Positions 21,217-33,639 of a DNA stretch of 64,000 bases are shown one piece after another. The position numbers were made by a program, and so were the translations under genes. Numbering within the stretch: the stretch's first letter is position 1; the number at the start of each line of letters is the position of its first letter. The notes under the pieces were generated by a model. The model was not told where the DNA came from. It ran no database searches and was given only the letters and a program-made list of their open reading frames with translations. Source of the stretch: Tretioscincus oriximinensis (Eukaryota > Chordata > Lepidosauria > Squamata > Gymnophthalmidae); contig JAJVDF010000497.1 of assembly GCA_022410635.1 (NCBI GenBank), positions 388,218 through 452,217 of the forward strand. The letters run 5' to 3'.

Positions 21217-21289
21217 GGAAACACAAAACAGCTAAGTGAACACATTCAGTTCACCACGCAACATCCTCAACAAGTGACAAGTGGCCTGC

Positions 21290-21720
21290 TAATGAACAGC
21301 AGAAGCACCCCAGACATATGGAAAGTCATGAGAGTCATTCCAAGTGTGTTCAGACAGCTGCAGACATACAAGCCATGGGAGACACCCCCACCCCCCCGAA
21401 AGGAAAGGCACTTACTGAATTCCCTTTTATCTGCCAGCATTGTCTGTATGATTTCCTTCGGAGTCCCCTTCTTTGAGCAGCCAAGCAGCTAGTGCTAACC
21501 AATCTGGGTTTGGATGTTGATACAGTCCCTGCAATGGCTGACTGGCCACTCGTGGGATCTCGATGGCTCCATCTACTGCCAACTCTGTTATGGCTTAGTA
21601 CCATGGTTTGCATGTCCACCACGGCACCACCAGGATCACATATGAGCCGGATTCCCTGACTCGAGCTAATGGCCTGGTAATCAGAGGAAGGGGAGGGAAA
21701 GTGTAACAAAAGAAGGCAAA
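21290..21720 (-). mobile_element. DIRS-like retrotransposon remnant (linker to tyrosine recombinase), broken
   Basis: On the minus strand, frames separated by a stop and a frameshift encode VVPWWTCKPWY, then LQGLYQHPNPDWLALAAWLL, then GTPKEIIQTMLADKREFSK. The order W-P-x-x-PW(Y/F), HPNP-x-x-L-x-L-x-AW-x-L, and G-x-x-x-x-II-x-T-(x)n-R is what I know from the region between RNase H and the tyrosine recombinase of DIRS-type elements. The recombinase catalytic residues are not visible. The assignment is by remembered motif, not alignment. Confidence 0.55.
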
Positions 21721-21734
21721 ATATGCACTTGTTC

Positions 21735-21910
21735 CCAACTCTCTGCAAATGGTATTTCAGAAGTACTGCCGTTTGCCCCATCTTGGAGGCAGCACCCAGA
21801 CATCCATCGTAGCAACTATTTATATCCTTTGTTGCCCATAAACTTGTCTAATCCTGCCTTGAAGCTTTCCATGCTCCTAGCTACCACTACCTCTTNTAGA
21901 AGTAAATTCA
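21735..21910 (-). mobile_element. CR1/L3-like LINE 3' fragment
   Basis: On the plus strand 'tgcaaatggtatttcagaag' is the reverse complement of the 'tcctgaaatgccatttgcag' landmark at 34.1 kb. 'cttgaagctttcc' with 'ctaccactacctcttntaga' corresponds to the 'agaagaggtggtagtaacta' region. It is inverted relative to the 33.6 kb copy and internally deleted. Confidence 0.75.
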
Positions 21911-24674
21911 TGGAATAAATTCTGGAATGAAAAGAGATCAGATATCATCAAAAGAGGCCTTCCTGTGGGTTCCATGTAATACAAAATGCCATTTGATGTT
22001 TATTTGCCACTGAACCTCCTTTTGGTAGCACCTTCCATCTTGAATGCCCTCTCCTCTTCTCTCCCACTCTATACTTAGGCCCGATTTCCAGTTACCTGAT
22101 TTAATCCACTTTAGTATATGTGGATTAGCTTTGTCCTTATTTACACAGTCTGAGTCTACCACTTTAGGGCCTAACATCTTCATCAATGCCTTTGATGTTG
22201 AATACCCCTAAATGTTGCACTGTTGGGTTGAGTGGGTTATATTTTAAATATGTTTTTAGCAAATTAATGTTATTATTTATTAATGCTTGACCTGTCCTGA
22301 AACCTTAGGGTAAAGGGTGGAATTTTTTTTTTAATTCTAGAGAATCTAACACACCCGACCCAAGAATCAACCCAAGATAAGGAAAATCCAGACATATTTG
22401 TATTGCAGAAATATGGGTAGCTAACATGTGAGTTTTTTTAAAAAAGCACATAATAAATATATGAATAAAGCAAGACATTTAGATTTAACTATTCATCCTA
22501 GCACACTGTCACTTTTTTGTTTAGTGACACTTCAACAGGCATTACCTTTCCAGGTGCAAATAAAGGTGAATTTGATTGGCACTTACTCTGAAATGGCACT
22601 ATCTTAGATGTCCTAGGGGGCATGAAATTAATACCAAGAGAAAAGTTAGAGATGGGCTAAGAAGCAGAAGGCATACAAGCTTCGGGAAGCAAAGCATGTA
22701 AAATAAATTTGGTCTGCAGTGGATACCAGATGTTTGCAATCCAGATACATGTGATTATTNTGTATTTGGATATTCACAGATAAAAACAAATGTGATCCCT
22801 AATATAGTCTTCAAACAGAAAACACCAAGAGAATATGAGAAAACATCTGTAACATTTTGGGTACACTTACTTTTCACGTCTTTAAAAATAGCATGACATA
22901 ATTTGAAAGATATGCAGCAACATAATCCAGAAAGTGTTGGGGATGCTACTCAATAGAATAGGAACAGTGTAGAAATTTTTAATAAAACCATAACAGATTT
23001 TTTTCTTCTTTAAAGTGGAAAGGAAGCAGGGCACAGAAACGATTAAAGCATCGATTCTTCTATCTCCTGTTAGTGAAACAGGGCTCCTCAATTACAAGGC
23101 CAGGATGTGGTTCCCTTGATGCCGGGCTGTACAGAAAGAATAAAAACAATTGAATGCTTATTTTATTTTCATTTTATTGACTATCCCAGGGTACTTTGTT
23201 TTGAAAAATGTCCATATGATATAATGTGTCCTTTGTTGTGTTTTGTTATGTGTATGATTCTCCCCATGTCCCCTGGTCTGTGGAAAAATTGCTTTTTATG
23301 AAAGATTGGAGATTGCAGTTGTTAGAGACTCCTGAGATTTTATAGATAGATAAGTAATGGATTGGAGGGGAAATATCTACCATAGCAAAGGACTTCGTTT
23401 ACAGTAAATGCAGCATATTGTAAAAAAATGTTATTTGGTTCAAAAGTGCCTCAGTATTCTTTCTACTTTTTTCCTTTTCTAGCCTAATATGTTCATGGAA
23501 AAAAGANGGGCAACCCACCTGTAAACCATTTTAGAAGCCATTTCTAAAACACCTCAGAGCTGTTGAACACAATCTTAGTTAGATAATGCTTACATATTGC
23601 TGGGTATGTAAAATCAGGACAGAAACATTATTCTAATAATTCATTTCATATGCACTGTTTTGTCTGCTTCTGCTATACTGGAACTTAATAGTCACACTGC
23701 CACTCAGGAGACTATTTAACAGGCTATCATTCGCTAATCAGCTGTACAGGAGGCTGACACAGAACAACCTAGATATCAAAAATGCCAAGTCGTGGGATGC
23801 ACATTTACTCAGAGCAAGTCACATTTTCCTAACCAAGGTTTGCATAATCGGACAGTATTGCAGCTGGGATGCCTGTTTTGTGTTTCATCTTGTTGCCCTG
23901 AGGGAGGATCCTCTTTATGAGGCCTTCTAAAATATTAGTCTGCATTACAGAAGACAAGTTGATGTCCCTCCAGAATACAAGAATAAAGATATAAATGAAA
24001 CATGCAAACGAGGGAAGGGGGTCCCTACAGGAAAAGGAATTCATTTTTCATAGAAAACTCCCAGAAGACTATTTTAGTAAGGCTGTCAGTAAATAAATTC
24101 CATTTACAATGAAAAGTTGTTTCACTAGTGTTATGAGGACTGCTCTAGATATGTGCTTTAGCAGCATCTTCCCCTCCCTCTCTCTCACAGGATTTTTAGG
24201 ACTACTGGGTTGATTTGATTAATAATGGACTGAGGCTGAAGCATGTAAGGGAGAAACATTTGGCTACAAAGTTTCTTTATTAAAGTTTAAAAGGAACATA
24301 GGAAATAATTGAATTATGCATCAAAAGAAAATAATAAAAGCAAGAGTAGCAATAAAATAGTTTAATGATCGATGACTTATTCAAGAGGCAGCAAATTTGA
24401 GTAAATTAATCAAATGGTAACTTACAGTAAGGGGACAGGTATAACTGTGACAATAAAAACAAGAGAGGTCGGAAATTAGTTTTGACTCTGCCNAGAAATG
24501 CATAGTTTGCCATAAATGTTTTTCTTATCTTTCAGGCTTGTAGTCCAACTGAACGAACAAAGAAGTGAAATAAAGAATTCAGCAAGGCACAATGTGTGAT
24601 GACTTTCTTAGCCAATCAAAACTGTTATCATTTAAGAGTCAGTAGAATTCCATAGGCTGGGAAGATTTAACTCC
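21911..24674. other. No gene seen
   Basis: About 2.8 kb of AT-rich DNA with no repeat family I can name. The frames (82 codons at 21938-22186 minus, 69 at 22882-23091 minus, 71 at 23829-24044 minus) lack exon signals and motifs. Confidence 0.55.
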
Positions 24675-24800
24675 AAAATCTGGGGGGAGATGGACTGCTG
24701 ATCAGAGTGTCCTGCTCACGTAACAAATGATTTCCTGGTTCAAATTTACTGCTCCCCCTATCATTAATTATGTCCCTGAAATAAATGTGGATGACTGCAC
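24675..24800 (+). mobile_element. Degenerate tRNA-derived SINE (Sauria-like)
   Basis: A-box-like gctgatcagagtgtcctgct and B-box-like cctggttcaaatttactgc are at SINE spacing, followed by a faint version of the 'gctgggtgacctt...gccaca' body (gactgcaccaagccacaat). Highly diverged. Confidence 0.4.
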
Positions 24801-25879
24801 CAAGCCACAATCTCCTCTTTTTATCAAGGAAATTAGTTTTTTTTAAAATGAATTTACTTAAAGTGGAAGAAAAGGAAAAAGGAGAGCAGAAGATTATTTA
24901 ATGCAAATTGAAAAGAAAGCAAGTAAGTAAGGGAAAACCTATTTGGAGTAGAAAGAATTATGCCCTATTAAAAAAGTATTCTCTTGGTCAAAAAAGATGT
25001 ACAAAAAGTGAAGAACAAAAGTAACAAAGCATAAACACACACAATTAAGTGGGTAGGCTTAAGAGGAGACAGAAGTATTAGAACTGGGATGAAATTTTCT
25101 TCGCTTGGTACTAGCTAAGTGAAGCAAAGGATCCTGGAAATTATTATGTTAATTGGACCTGCTTTTTTTCAAGAACTCGAATTCAGAAGACATTTAAAAA
25201 TCCAGTTATACATCTTGTCTACAGTTTGCACGTGCTTCAGTGGTAGCATTTTGACAGTAACCAAACAGGTTTAATTTGTCATCATACAGTATACCTTAAG
25301 AGAAGGGAGTATTAGTTTTGTTTCCAGAGCAATTTCTGCATGGTAATTTCCCCACATCTCTTCTGAAATGCAAATTCAAATAACACACAAGGTTCAGGGT
25401 TTTGCAAGTAGCATGTGACACCCAAATATGAAACGGACATTGTAGAATTATTAGAAACTTAGTACACCCAGAGAAGCCAGGGAACCATGATATTTTGGGT
25501 GTAGCACATAGAGTAGCACATAGTAGCAATAACCGGGAATAATGTGGGAAGATGGACTGTTCAGACAGAAAAATGGGGTAACCAAGGAAGCTGGGCAACT
25601 TTACAGCATGATAAATATGTTGCATTAAAATAGTTATTCAATATGGTGCCCATATTGTCATGCCAGTCTTGCACCTGTTCTTGCTCAAAACCCCACAGCA
25701 TGAATTCCAGTCATTTTAAATGCTGCTTTCAGTTAATAGATGNACAAGACTGAGTTATGGGGAACAATTTGTGAAAATAAGGTAGTTTGAGGGGAAATAA
25801 CTGAAAGGGCTCAGGAATTGAAGTGCCATTGCTTATTCCAATTTTATCCTCAGATCAATATAACTCATATATACCCGNC
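24801..25879. other. No gene seen
   Basis: AT-rich. The 109-codon minus-strand frame at 25296-25625 is Cys/Leu/Pro-rich with no recognisable domain. Confidence 0.5.
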
Positions 25880-26010
25880 CTCACCTAAGATCTTCTGATG
25901 TGGGTCTTCTGAAAGTCCCACCCCCTATCTCATCAAAAGGGTGTGGACAAGTGGAAGGATCTTCTCTGTGATAGCCCCAAGGTTGTNTAATTCTCTCCCC
26001 TCACATGGAT
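25880..26010 (+). mobile_element. L2-like LINE ORF2 C-terminal fragment
   Basis: The plus strand encodes SGRIFSVIAPRLXNSLP near 25955-26000, the 'R-x-F-S-V-x-AP-x-LWNSLP' signature of the L2/CR1 C-terminal extension, with an ambiguous base at the Trp codon. Upstream 'tcttctgaaagtcccacccc' fits the preceding segment. Short and non-functional. Confidence 0.65.
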
Positions 26011-29000
26011 AACACATAGCAGAATAATATAAAACTTGGAAATGATAATCAAAAATCTTTTTCAGCCCATTTTCCAGAGATTAGCATGCTTTAAAATTGA
26101 AAGTGCCACAACAATTAAAATGATCTGATTCTCAAACATACAAAGCGCAGTCATTAGTTTGAAAAAAGAAAACAAAACCCTCTCCTTGGGTGTCCCATTG
26201 AAGACCATTTCAACCCTCAGGCTAGTGCCCCCGGGGTCCCCATCTGTAGTTTTCAGAGTTACCTAGCTCCTCCTCCAACAAAATTGTTTGTATGCTCTTT
26301 AAAGCTTGTGAAACCATTTTGATGCCCAAATACCTGAATGTCAAGGAATGCAGAGACTGCTCCTGCACAAGTTATGCCATCTGATTACATTCCAGGAAGA
26401 GACACAAAAATCTTTCTATGCCACATCACACCACCACTACCACTATCATTAAGCATTGTATTTTAGGTCCTACAGAATATTGTGTAAAAATATCTTGTGA
26501 ATGTTTTAAGCTTCTATGGACATTTAACCAAAAGCAAGAGAAACAGTTGGACAATGTTTCTGCTGACAATGATGGCTGAGAAAACCCTCGCTCCCACCAC
26601 AATCTTCTAACTGCAAAGGAATAGAAGGGATTGCTCTCTGCATCTCTGGCTCCAGGGAATCAATCAGACATTCCTCCAAGGGAATTGTTTTCTTAGTTAC
26701 AGAGCTAAACTGCTGTTCTGAGCCACCTGGAAAGAAGCCAGCAAATAAACGCAAGAAACAAAACAAAGGGTAATAAATGAGGCATTATGTATATTTGTTG
26801 GATTTGCCTATCAACAGATTGACAATTCTCTTGCTTTGTTCTCTGTTCTCTTTGGGTGTGTGTCTATGGCCAGGAGCAACATAAGTCTTACAGGGGGAGA
26901 TTTTTAATACTTCCATATTTGTTCTTCGAATCCATGAACTTCAAAATGAGAACTAAAGTTCATTTTGCTATTGAAGATATCCCTTCAATAGACAAATGCC
27001 AGGAATTGAACTGTATTTTGCTTCTTTTTTATGTCTCTTGTTAACAAGTAGAAGTATGTGAAAATCCTTCTTTTCTACTTATTTNTGCACAATGGCAGAT
27101 GCAGGAGGTTGTGTTTTCAGATCAGTTGGACTTTTCAATAAAGTTCAAACATCCTAATTTAATTAGCATGGATTTAACAATGAACTAGCTATGACCTTTC
27201 CTGCTAAACCCATTCCCCTTGAAGCAGTTGTCTGCATTATTGGTGAAGACTCATGATCATATCCTACCTTGACTTGTGCATGGAAGGCTGGTGCCCTTCC
27301 ACAACCCCATCTTTCTCCCCTCCCCTGGTCAAATAATGACCCACTATAAGTTCCAAGGCCTGCTCATGAGGCTTTCTTTGTTAAGGGCTTCAGACTGCTG
27401 CAGTGGAGATGGAAAAACAGAGTTACAATGCCACTTTGGCTTCAATCACAAAGCCTTGCTTTTCCTTCTTAATCAGCATTCTGTTTACATAACATTTGTA
27501 GAAAATGTTAAAGATCAAAGCAGCTGCAGGTATTAGTCAATGTACTTTGCCTAGTTCATATACCACAGGCATTTAAGCAAATGAATCAAATTCCATTGCT
27601 CTCTTAGAGAAACTCCCACATGATCTATGTGTGTTATACGAAACCTGAAGGATGTAGAAGAGTTAATTGTACTTGTCTGAGCTTATTATAATTCATTACC
27701 AAAGGCAAAAATTGCAAGGGCTCGCATCTTTGTGAGCCAACATGAAACAATGTCATAATGTGAGACAGGGATCTGGTAATGGCAGCATTAGAAGGCAAAA
27801 TACCAATCTTCCCCCCACCCTGGGGCTGCTACATGTGTAGATGGAAATTAAGGACACACATCTTTTTCCATCCAAAATCATACATTTTTATGAAGTATGA
27901 CCAGCTTTCCCATAATTCAGTCGGGTGCACTTTGCAGACCCTAAAGTGCTGTCACTATAGAAGGTTTCATTGCTTGCACCTGCTAAAACATTTGAGGTAT
28001 TTGAGAGGCAGTGAAACACATTTGCTTTTCATTTTATCTGACTTTGAAAATCTTTGAAGTGTTTAATAGTAGTTCAGAAAAGATTTCTGCCTCTTAATCA
28101 TTTACTTGTAGGGTACATTCTCCACTGGTAGCCTGTCAAGCAGAAAACGAGTTTTGTCCAGTTTTATTAAGTGCCACATGCCGAGTCAGTGTTCATTAAA
28201 GGTGTTTTAAGGTTTGAATTATGTAATTTATGAGAAAAAGAAATAAAAAATTCCATTGTTTTATTAATAACCAGCACAGGATATACTGCTAATATAACAT
28301 GCAGTTTCAACCAACTTTTTTATATATATAAAAATACTATTGTATTCAAAAGAGGCCCCTTTCACTGTTCAATAAAATTCAGTTATTTTAATGCAGTCAA
28401 CATAGATTTGGGAAGAGAACTATTCCTGACCTTTTCTCAATGCCAATTTTCCTTAAAGCAGATTGCACTCAAGGGAAGGAATTGGAAAATCATTTTTTTA
28501 AAAACACAGAAACTATAGTACATATCATGCTAAACTCAGGTCAAGAATTGTTTTAATTTGTTCCTCATATATTGTTAGTCAATAGGATAGCTGCTAATTC
28601 TGTTTTGGTTAAGCATGAACGTTTTGGTAGCCCACAATAATATTTTAAAGGTTATCCTGGATTAATAGGGTGAATAGACTTTTGATAAGTATATAGGGAG
28701 AGAAAATGTGGTTTCAAAAAATGCTGACACAAAAGGGAGCAAAATATATTTTCTCTGAAGACTTGCCTGACTTAGGTTTTTTAAAAGTCTGAAAGATACA
28801 AATCAGCTCAACCCAAAACTTCTCTGAATACTCTTGCAAATATTCCAAGCTAATATTTACCAGAATAACCTGTGAGAAAAAGGTTGGAGGTATGAAAGAG
28901 TCTCCAGTTGCTCCTATTAATTTAGGAAAGGAAGAATCCATAGAGATAAACACAAACACTTTGATATGAGAGTAATAACCAGTCATACCAGAATTTTGGT

Positions 29001-29379
29001 CGGAAAACTCAAGCGTAGATACAATTTTAAGTGTGGTGAAATATTAGATCTACTTCAATTTGCCTGACCTTATTTTGTTACTATCTCCAATTTCATTTCA
29101 TTCATTCAGTAAAGAATTACTTTATAGGTGTACACACTATCAAAAAATGAATAAGGAAACAAAAGAAAACCCAAAGGGATGAATAGTCTAATTTATACTA
29201 GAGACTATATGTAGTTTTGAAAATAACTAGTGATAAGATTAAATTTATCACTTAAAACTGTAACTGTCTTAAACCCCAGGTACAATGAAATTTTAGACCA
29301 GATTCAATCCACTTTTAGACTTAAAGAACACATTAGAATAATGAAATACTATGTCTATTATCCAAATCAAAGATAGTCT
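26011..29379. other. No gene seen; AT-rich single-copy-like DNA
   Basis: Over 3.3 kb without a recognised transposon. Short frames (for example 86 codons at 27276, 92 at 27779, 90 at 28714 minus) have no motif or splice context. The part 28100-28310 is repeat-free, with attaat/taataa cores, and could be regulatory, but this is speculative. A (TA)n run lies at 28320-28330. Confidence 0.5.
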
Positions 29380-29890
29380 TTCTCTATCAGATGACATGGA
29401 AAAAATNACTAATCTGCTGATGTTTTCTTTTATGCCAAAATTAGTTTGATGATGAACTAATGATGAAGCTCTAGAGAAATTCTTTGTTTGCAGTTGGTTG
29501 ATCTGTTTCTCTTCTGCCATTGACTGCTGACTTGCCATATTACTGGGCAAATAAACAAAAAACAAAACCCTTTCCTTTAAATTTACTTGAAGTTTTACAG
29601 ACTGATAGCCTTTTTGTAATCACAAATGCTATTTTTTTCCTNCTCTATTTCACTGAAAGGCAGGTAAAGAACTGACAGACAGACTTGGAGCAATCAGGAA
29701 CTGTCTACGTGGCAAAGATAGAATATCACTCAACAGAATCATCATAGATGTACTAGAAGGAAAAANTGGACATTTCTAGTGCAACCACTGTTGGATCCCC
29801 ATAATTAGGTGAGACAAATCCCCCATAATAATGCCATTATGACATGAAGACAACTTTATCTGGAAGGTACCTTAGATGTAGTCATGCTTC
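29380..29890 (+). repeat. Unidentified repeat family A, copy 3 (longest)
   Basis: Blocks match copy 1 in order: ttggttgatctgtttctctt at about 29498, an acttgaagttttacag block near 29587, and 'ccattatgacatgaagaca' near 29842. 'ggatccccataattaggtga' matches copy 2. Together the copies suggest an element of at least 450 bp with no long frame. Confidence 0.65.
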
Positions 29891-30084
29891 TCGTCACAAC
29901 TAANTTTTAATTCAGCTTCAGTCCATTTTCAGGTTGAGACAGTTCATCAGTGTAGCAACAAGATATTTTCTTTCTGCAAACTAAGAAAACCTAAGAAGAC
30001 TCTGTGAACAGTTTCAAAATATTTGCTTCCCTTCCTATCGATCAAAAATGCCCAGATTATATAGATGCTTAGAGCACTCTATGG

Positions 30085-30172
30085 GTCCCATAGCACCATA
30101 AAATCTGACAAGAAAAAGGTAGGCAGCATGAGCTTTCNTAGACAAGTCTACTTCTTCAGACAGTAGGAAACA
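30085..30172 (-). mobile_element. Foldback (Penelope-like) copy P5; best-preserved hammerhead-like core
   Basis: On the minus strand: box 1 CTGAAGA (30159-30153), one A, GTAGA, loop CTTG, TCTAN (N at 30138 where C is expected), box 2 GAAA (30137-30134), GCTC (30133-30130), then ATGCT (30129-30125). The left arm expected to pair with ATGCT has mutated (ctgt in place of gcat). Then follow gcctacctttttcttgtcag and a decayed tail. The ribozyme reading is inferred from layout; activity is unknown. Confidence 0.75.
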
Positions 30173-30194
30173 CACCTACCTCTTTGAAGTATAT

Positions 30195-30775
30195 GCCTAG
30201 GATTTGTTTTTGTTTCTGAGGCTACTCTGTGTTAGGTTGAATATGAGTTGGGTTCTATATAATGCCAAGTTAGATATGTTCACCTCACATCTAGGGCTAC
30301 CTTTAATAGCTTTGTGCAACCTTGGAAGAAATGGTCCTTCACTCTTCAAACAAAGAGTGCTAGACATAGTTGCACAGAAATATTTGAACATAATTGTCAA
30401 TGCAAAAGCTACACCAAACCTGGCTTCATATAAATGGAAGACTATTTAACAATGTCTTTCCCCAGGCCGATAAGAGAGGTTTTTACAAAAGCCAGATTCA
30501 ATCAACTGGATATTATGCTTAAATTGGGCAGATTTGCAAATATTCCACTTAAAGGAAGGATCCGCATCTGGGGAGACCAGGTGATAGAAGATACTGCACA
30601 TTTTCTTTTTGACTGCCCATGTGATGAAGAAATAAGGAACCAGTTAATAGTTCCAATACTGGCTAATAATGAGCACCAAGATAAAAATAACACAGCTTCA
30701 AAGGGCACTCCACAGTATATAGATGTCTACAGGTACAACATAATGCATAGAATAAAGGTACGTCCCCACTAAGGA
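30195..30775 (+). pseudogene. Non-LTR retrotransposon ORF C-terminal remnant, frameshifted
   Basis: Two overlapping frames (30204-30449 and 30434-30772, different phases) read through as one degraded protein. The second encodes LTMSFPRPIREVFTKARFN, GRFANIPLKGRIRIWG, and VIEDTAHFLFDCPCDEEIRN. The layout P-R-(x)n-ARFN, GRF-x-x-IP, then H-x(4)-CP-x(5)-R resembles a C-terminal zinc-knuckle region seen in some vertebrate LINE ORFs, with the usual C-P-C-G pair lost (IWG). The clade is uncertain. No start context or intron signals are present. Confidence 0.5.
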
Positions 30776-33149
30776 TTTTTTACCAAGATCATACTTACAT
30801 CATGCTGAATTCTCCCCATTAGGTCATGGATGTTCAGTGATCCACTTGCTAAAAAGGCCCATGATCATGGCTTTTCAATCTACCTGCTTGNCCAATTTCC
30901 TTTTGGACTTCTCTATAAACTTATGAGTACCTTAGTGGAGGNCTTCATGGATGTGAACATGCTAAGTCCCATAACACATCAAGACTAGCTGCAAAAAGTT
31001 AATTGGCTCTCATTTCATAGGGGATGATGGGAATTGTAGTAAAATAAGCACAATGATGACTTATGGGGCATGTAATGTCACAAAATACAGGAAATTTTAT
31101 GGGGAAATTGGAAACATTGAAGATAAGTGGGGATGTACTCGTGAACATGTTTCCCCAAATTTAAAAGAAATAGCAATTTTAAATATGTACTGTAGAAGGC
31201 TCAATGTGAAAAGTGCCATGAAATATGAAAATTGTATTAGAATAGAGATTGAATAAACCACATTTACCTAGGTGATAGAAAGTGAAAAAGGAATATGCAA
31301 GAAAAAAATCTCATTGAAAAAGTGCTAAAGATGCTACAGAATGCTAGAAAGATGCATATTGTCTCACTTAGGGTCCTTCAATAAGTCCTATACTTAATAA
31401 CTTCCAAGTCATCAGGTTGAAATAATACAAATGGAAAGTTCAGTGTATGAAAGTATTTTTGTTTCCTTTGAAGCCTCAAAGATTAAACATCCCAGTATTA
31501 GGAGTTCTTTTTAACCTGAGCAAGGAAACAGGGCAATAAATTTTACAATCTAAGCAAGGATGGTGCTGCTTGTAGTAAGGAAATCATTGCACAATGTTGC
31601 AATTGTCCTGTTCTGTGTTGCCACACTTGATTCTCTTCATCTGTTATGATAGTCTCTTNAAAGTAGGAGGAGATAGCACCCTTTCGTATGAAAAAAGCAA
31701 ATTATACCCCAGGGCAACATCCCTATACAACAGGAAAAGGCTAACCTCTCCCTGGAGATATGGCCCCAAATTAAATGCAAGTAATTTCCTGGCTAACCTG
31801 TGATTTCTATCTGGTTGTGGCTTCTGGCATATAACTAAATCTCAAGTTCTGCTATTTCTGTTTAGCAGCTCTCACATGTGCTCTTGCTTTGATTTCCAAA
31901 CTTTAATATGCAACAGCCCATCCGCAGAAGGCAGTGGAAGGCCAAAAGTATCGACTGTGCTGTCAGCCATTATACAGAAAAGCTGTCATATCATTTTCCT
32001 CACCTTCTATGGCTGCACCAATTGATGCAAGTTCACAAAATGAAGATCTGGCAAAACAAAAACNATGTAATTTGGTCTGTCAGCTTTCTCCTTGCTCTAT
32101 AATCTGAATTCTTGGTTTTTAAATATCTGCACATAATTAAAATAAGCAATCTATTACTGACACAGGGACTGAGAAGCTGCACCCAATAGTTCATGTCTAA
32201 GGCCTTTCTGCACTGAAAGGTTAATAATCTCAATCTGTAAGTCTGGACAAGGCAAGACCACTGATCTGTATCACAAAAACCATGTGCCATCACAAAAATA
32301 ATGTGAATCACAACTATCAAAGCTGCTCCAGACTTGCCCCAGATTCTCATGTGAGTTTTTGGGCTGTATTATGAGAGTTCCAAAGGTTAGGAATGGAGCA
32401 TCTGGGAATCTATGTGGGTAGTACATGAATGTTTGCATTGATGTTAGAATGTGTTTGNAAACAACAACATCCATTTTTCTGCTGAAAAAGCCATTTTTCA
32501 AAGGACAGCACTGAAAACAGCATTATCTGATCAGTCTATGTTCAAAGTCACTGAAACATTTTAGATTCTAACACCCAACATGCGAATAATGGCATGGTTA
32601 AAGAGGATGTGGAAGAGTTAGTGGTGTAACTGCTCTATAAACTCTGTACCACAAATCCATACTATGCCTTAGGCATATGGAATAAATAAAACTACTTTTT
32701 TCTTCTTCTTCTGGATCTTTGCCATAATAACTGTGTCTATACATTCTTATATACCTGAACCACCAATCCACAGAAGTAATGCATGTTTATCAGTCAACAG
32801 AAGTGAATGTATTTTCATTCTACTTTGAAAAACCTGACTCATGAGTATTAGCTGGTAAATTATGGTGTTCACTCTCAACAGGGAACTATTTTGTACTCTT
32901 TAACCTNACACACTGTTCCTAGGCTATGACCCCATTCGTAGTTTTCCACTTTGTGTGACAAAATTGAAAATACCCTGCAGACTATCACAATTTTAATAAC
33001 AGTATTATGCCTAAAATTGTAAAACTGTCCAGGTTTATATAGCACCTCCGGTGATAAACTATAGAAATAGTGTTAGTGCCTGATTGACTGAGAAGGTGGA
33101 CACCCAACAAACTTTTATTAGAAGTATCTTTTTACAGTTTTGACAGTTT
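30776..33149. other. No gene seen
   Basis: AT-rich sequence with frames no longer than 105 codons, none with recognisable motifs. A short 'gatgatgggaattgtagt' at 31022 resembles the end of a common reptile repeat, but too little remains to call. Confidence 0.5.
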
Positions 33150-33540
33150 TACAAGGTTTAATATCTTTATATTAAATAGTGTTTAGAGTAAACTAACATT
33201 TTGGAAAACTTGTAAATGGTAGGCCGTGGTGTTTCATCAGCAATAATTAAACTAAAAAAGGCTGGTACATAGACTGCTTCTATTATTAATATTACCGTTA
33301 TTTATTTATTTAATTAGTTAGTGCTCAGAACTGCTGAAAATGAGGCAAATATTAGACTGATTACAAACAATTACCCATTATTTCACGGTAGCAATCCTAA
33401 TCTGAAATTAAACTACATAAACCTGTAAAGCTACGGCATAAAGAAAATCAATTAAGTAATACTTAATAATTTAAAAACAAAATGATTTTGCCTCAATTTA
33501 ACAGCTCATGAAAACTTAAAGCCTGTTTCTTATTTTTCTG
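33150..33540. promoter_or_regulatory. Candidate conserved non-coding element (inferred)
   Basis: A repeat-free, very AT-rich stretch dense in homeodomain-type cores (gcaataattaaac, tttaattagttag, tcaattaagtaatacttaat) with intact CpG spots such as ttaccgttatt and ttcacggtagc. Such composition is typical of distal developmental enhancers, but I have no alignment. It could equally be ordinary AT-rich DNA. Confidence 0.3.
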
Positions 33541-33639
33541 TTTCTATAAAATTAACATAATATAAGAACTTTGACCAAAGTGCAGAGATGCAAATTTAGG
33601 GAAATTCATGGAGTTTCAGGTAAGACTATTCAACATTGC

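Noticed and set aside
21350..21781. 143-codon minus-strand frame
   Set aside because: It is the wrong frame of the DIRS-like remnant plus the adjoining CR1 fragment. The meaningful blocks are in the other frames.
28320..28330. (TA)n run as a functional site
   Set aside because: Only about five units; ordinary microsatellite seed.
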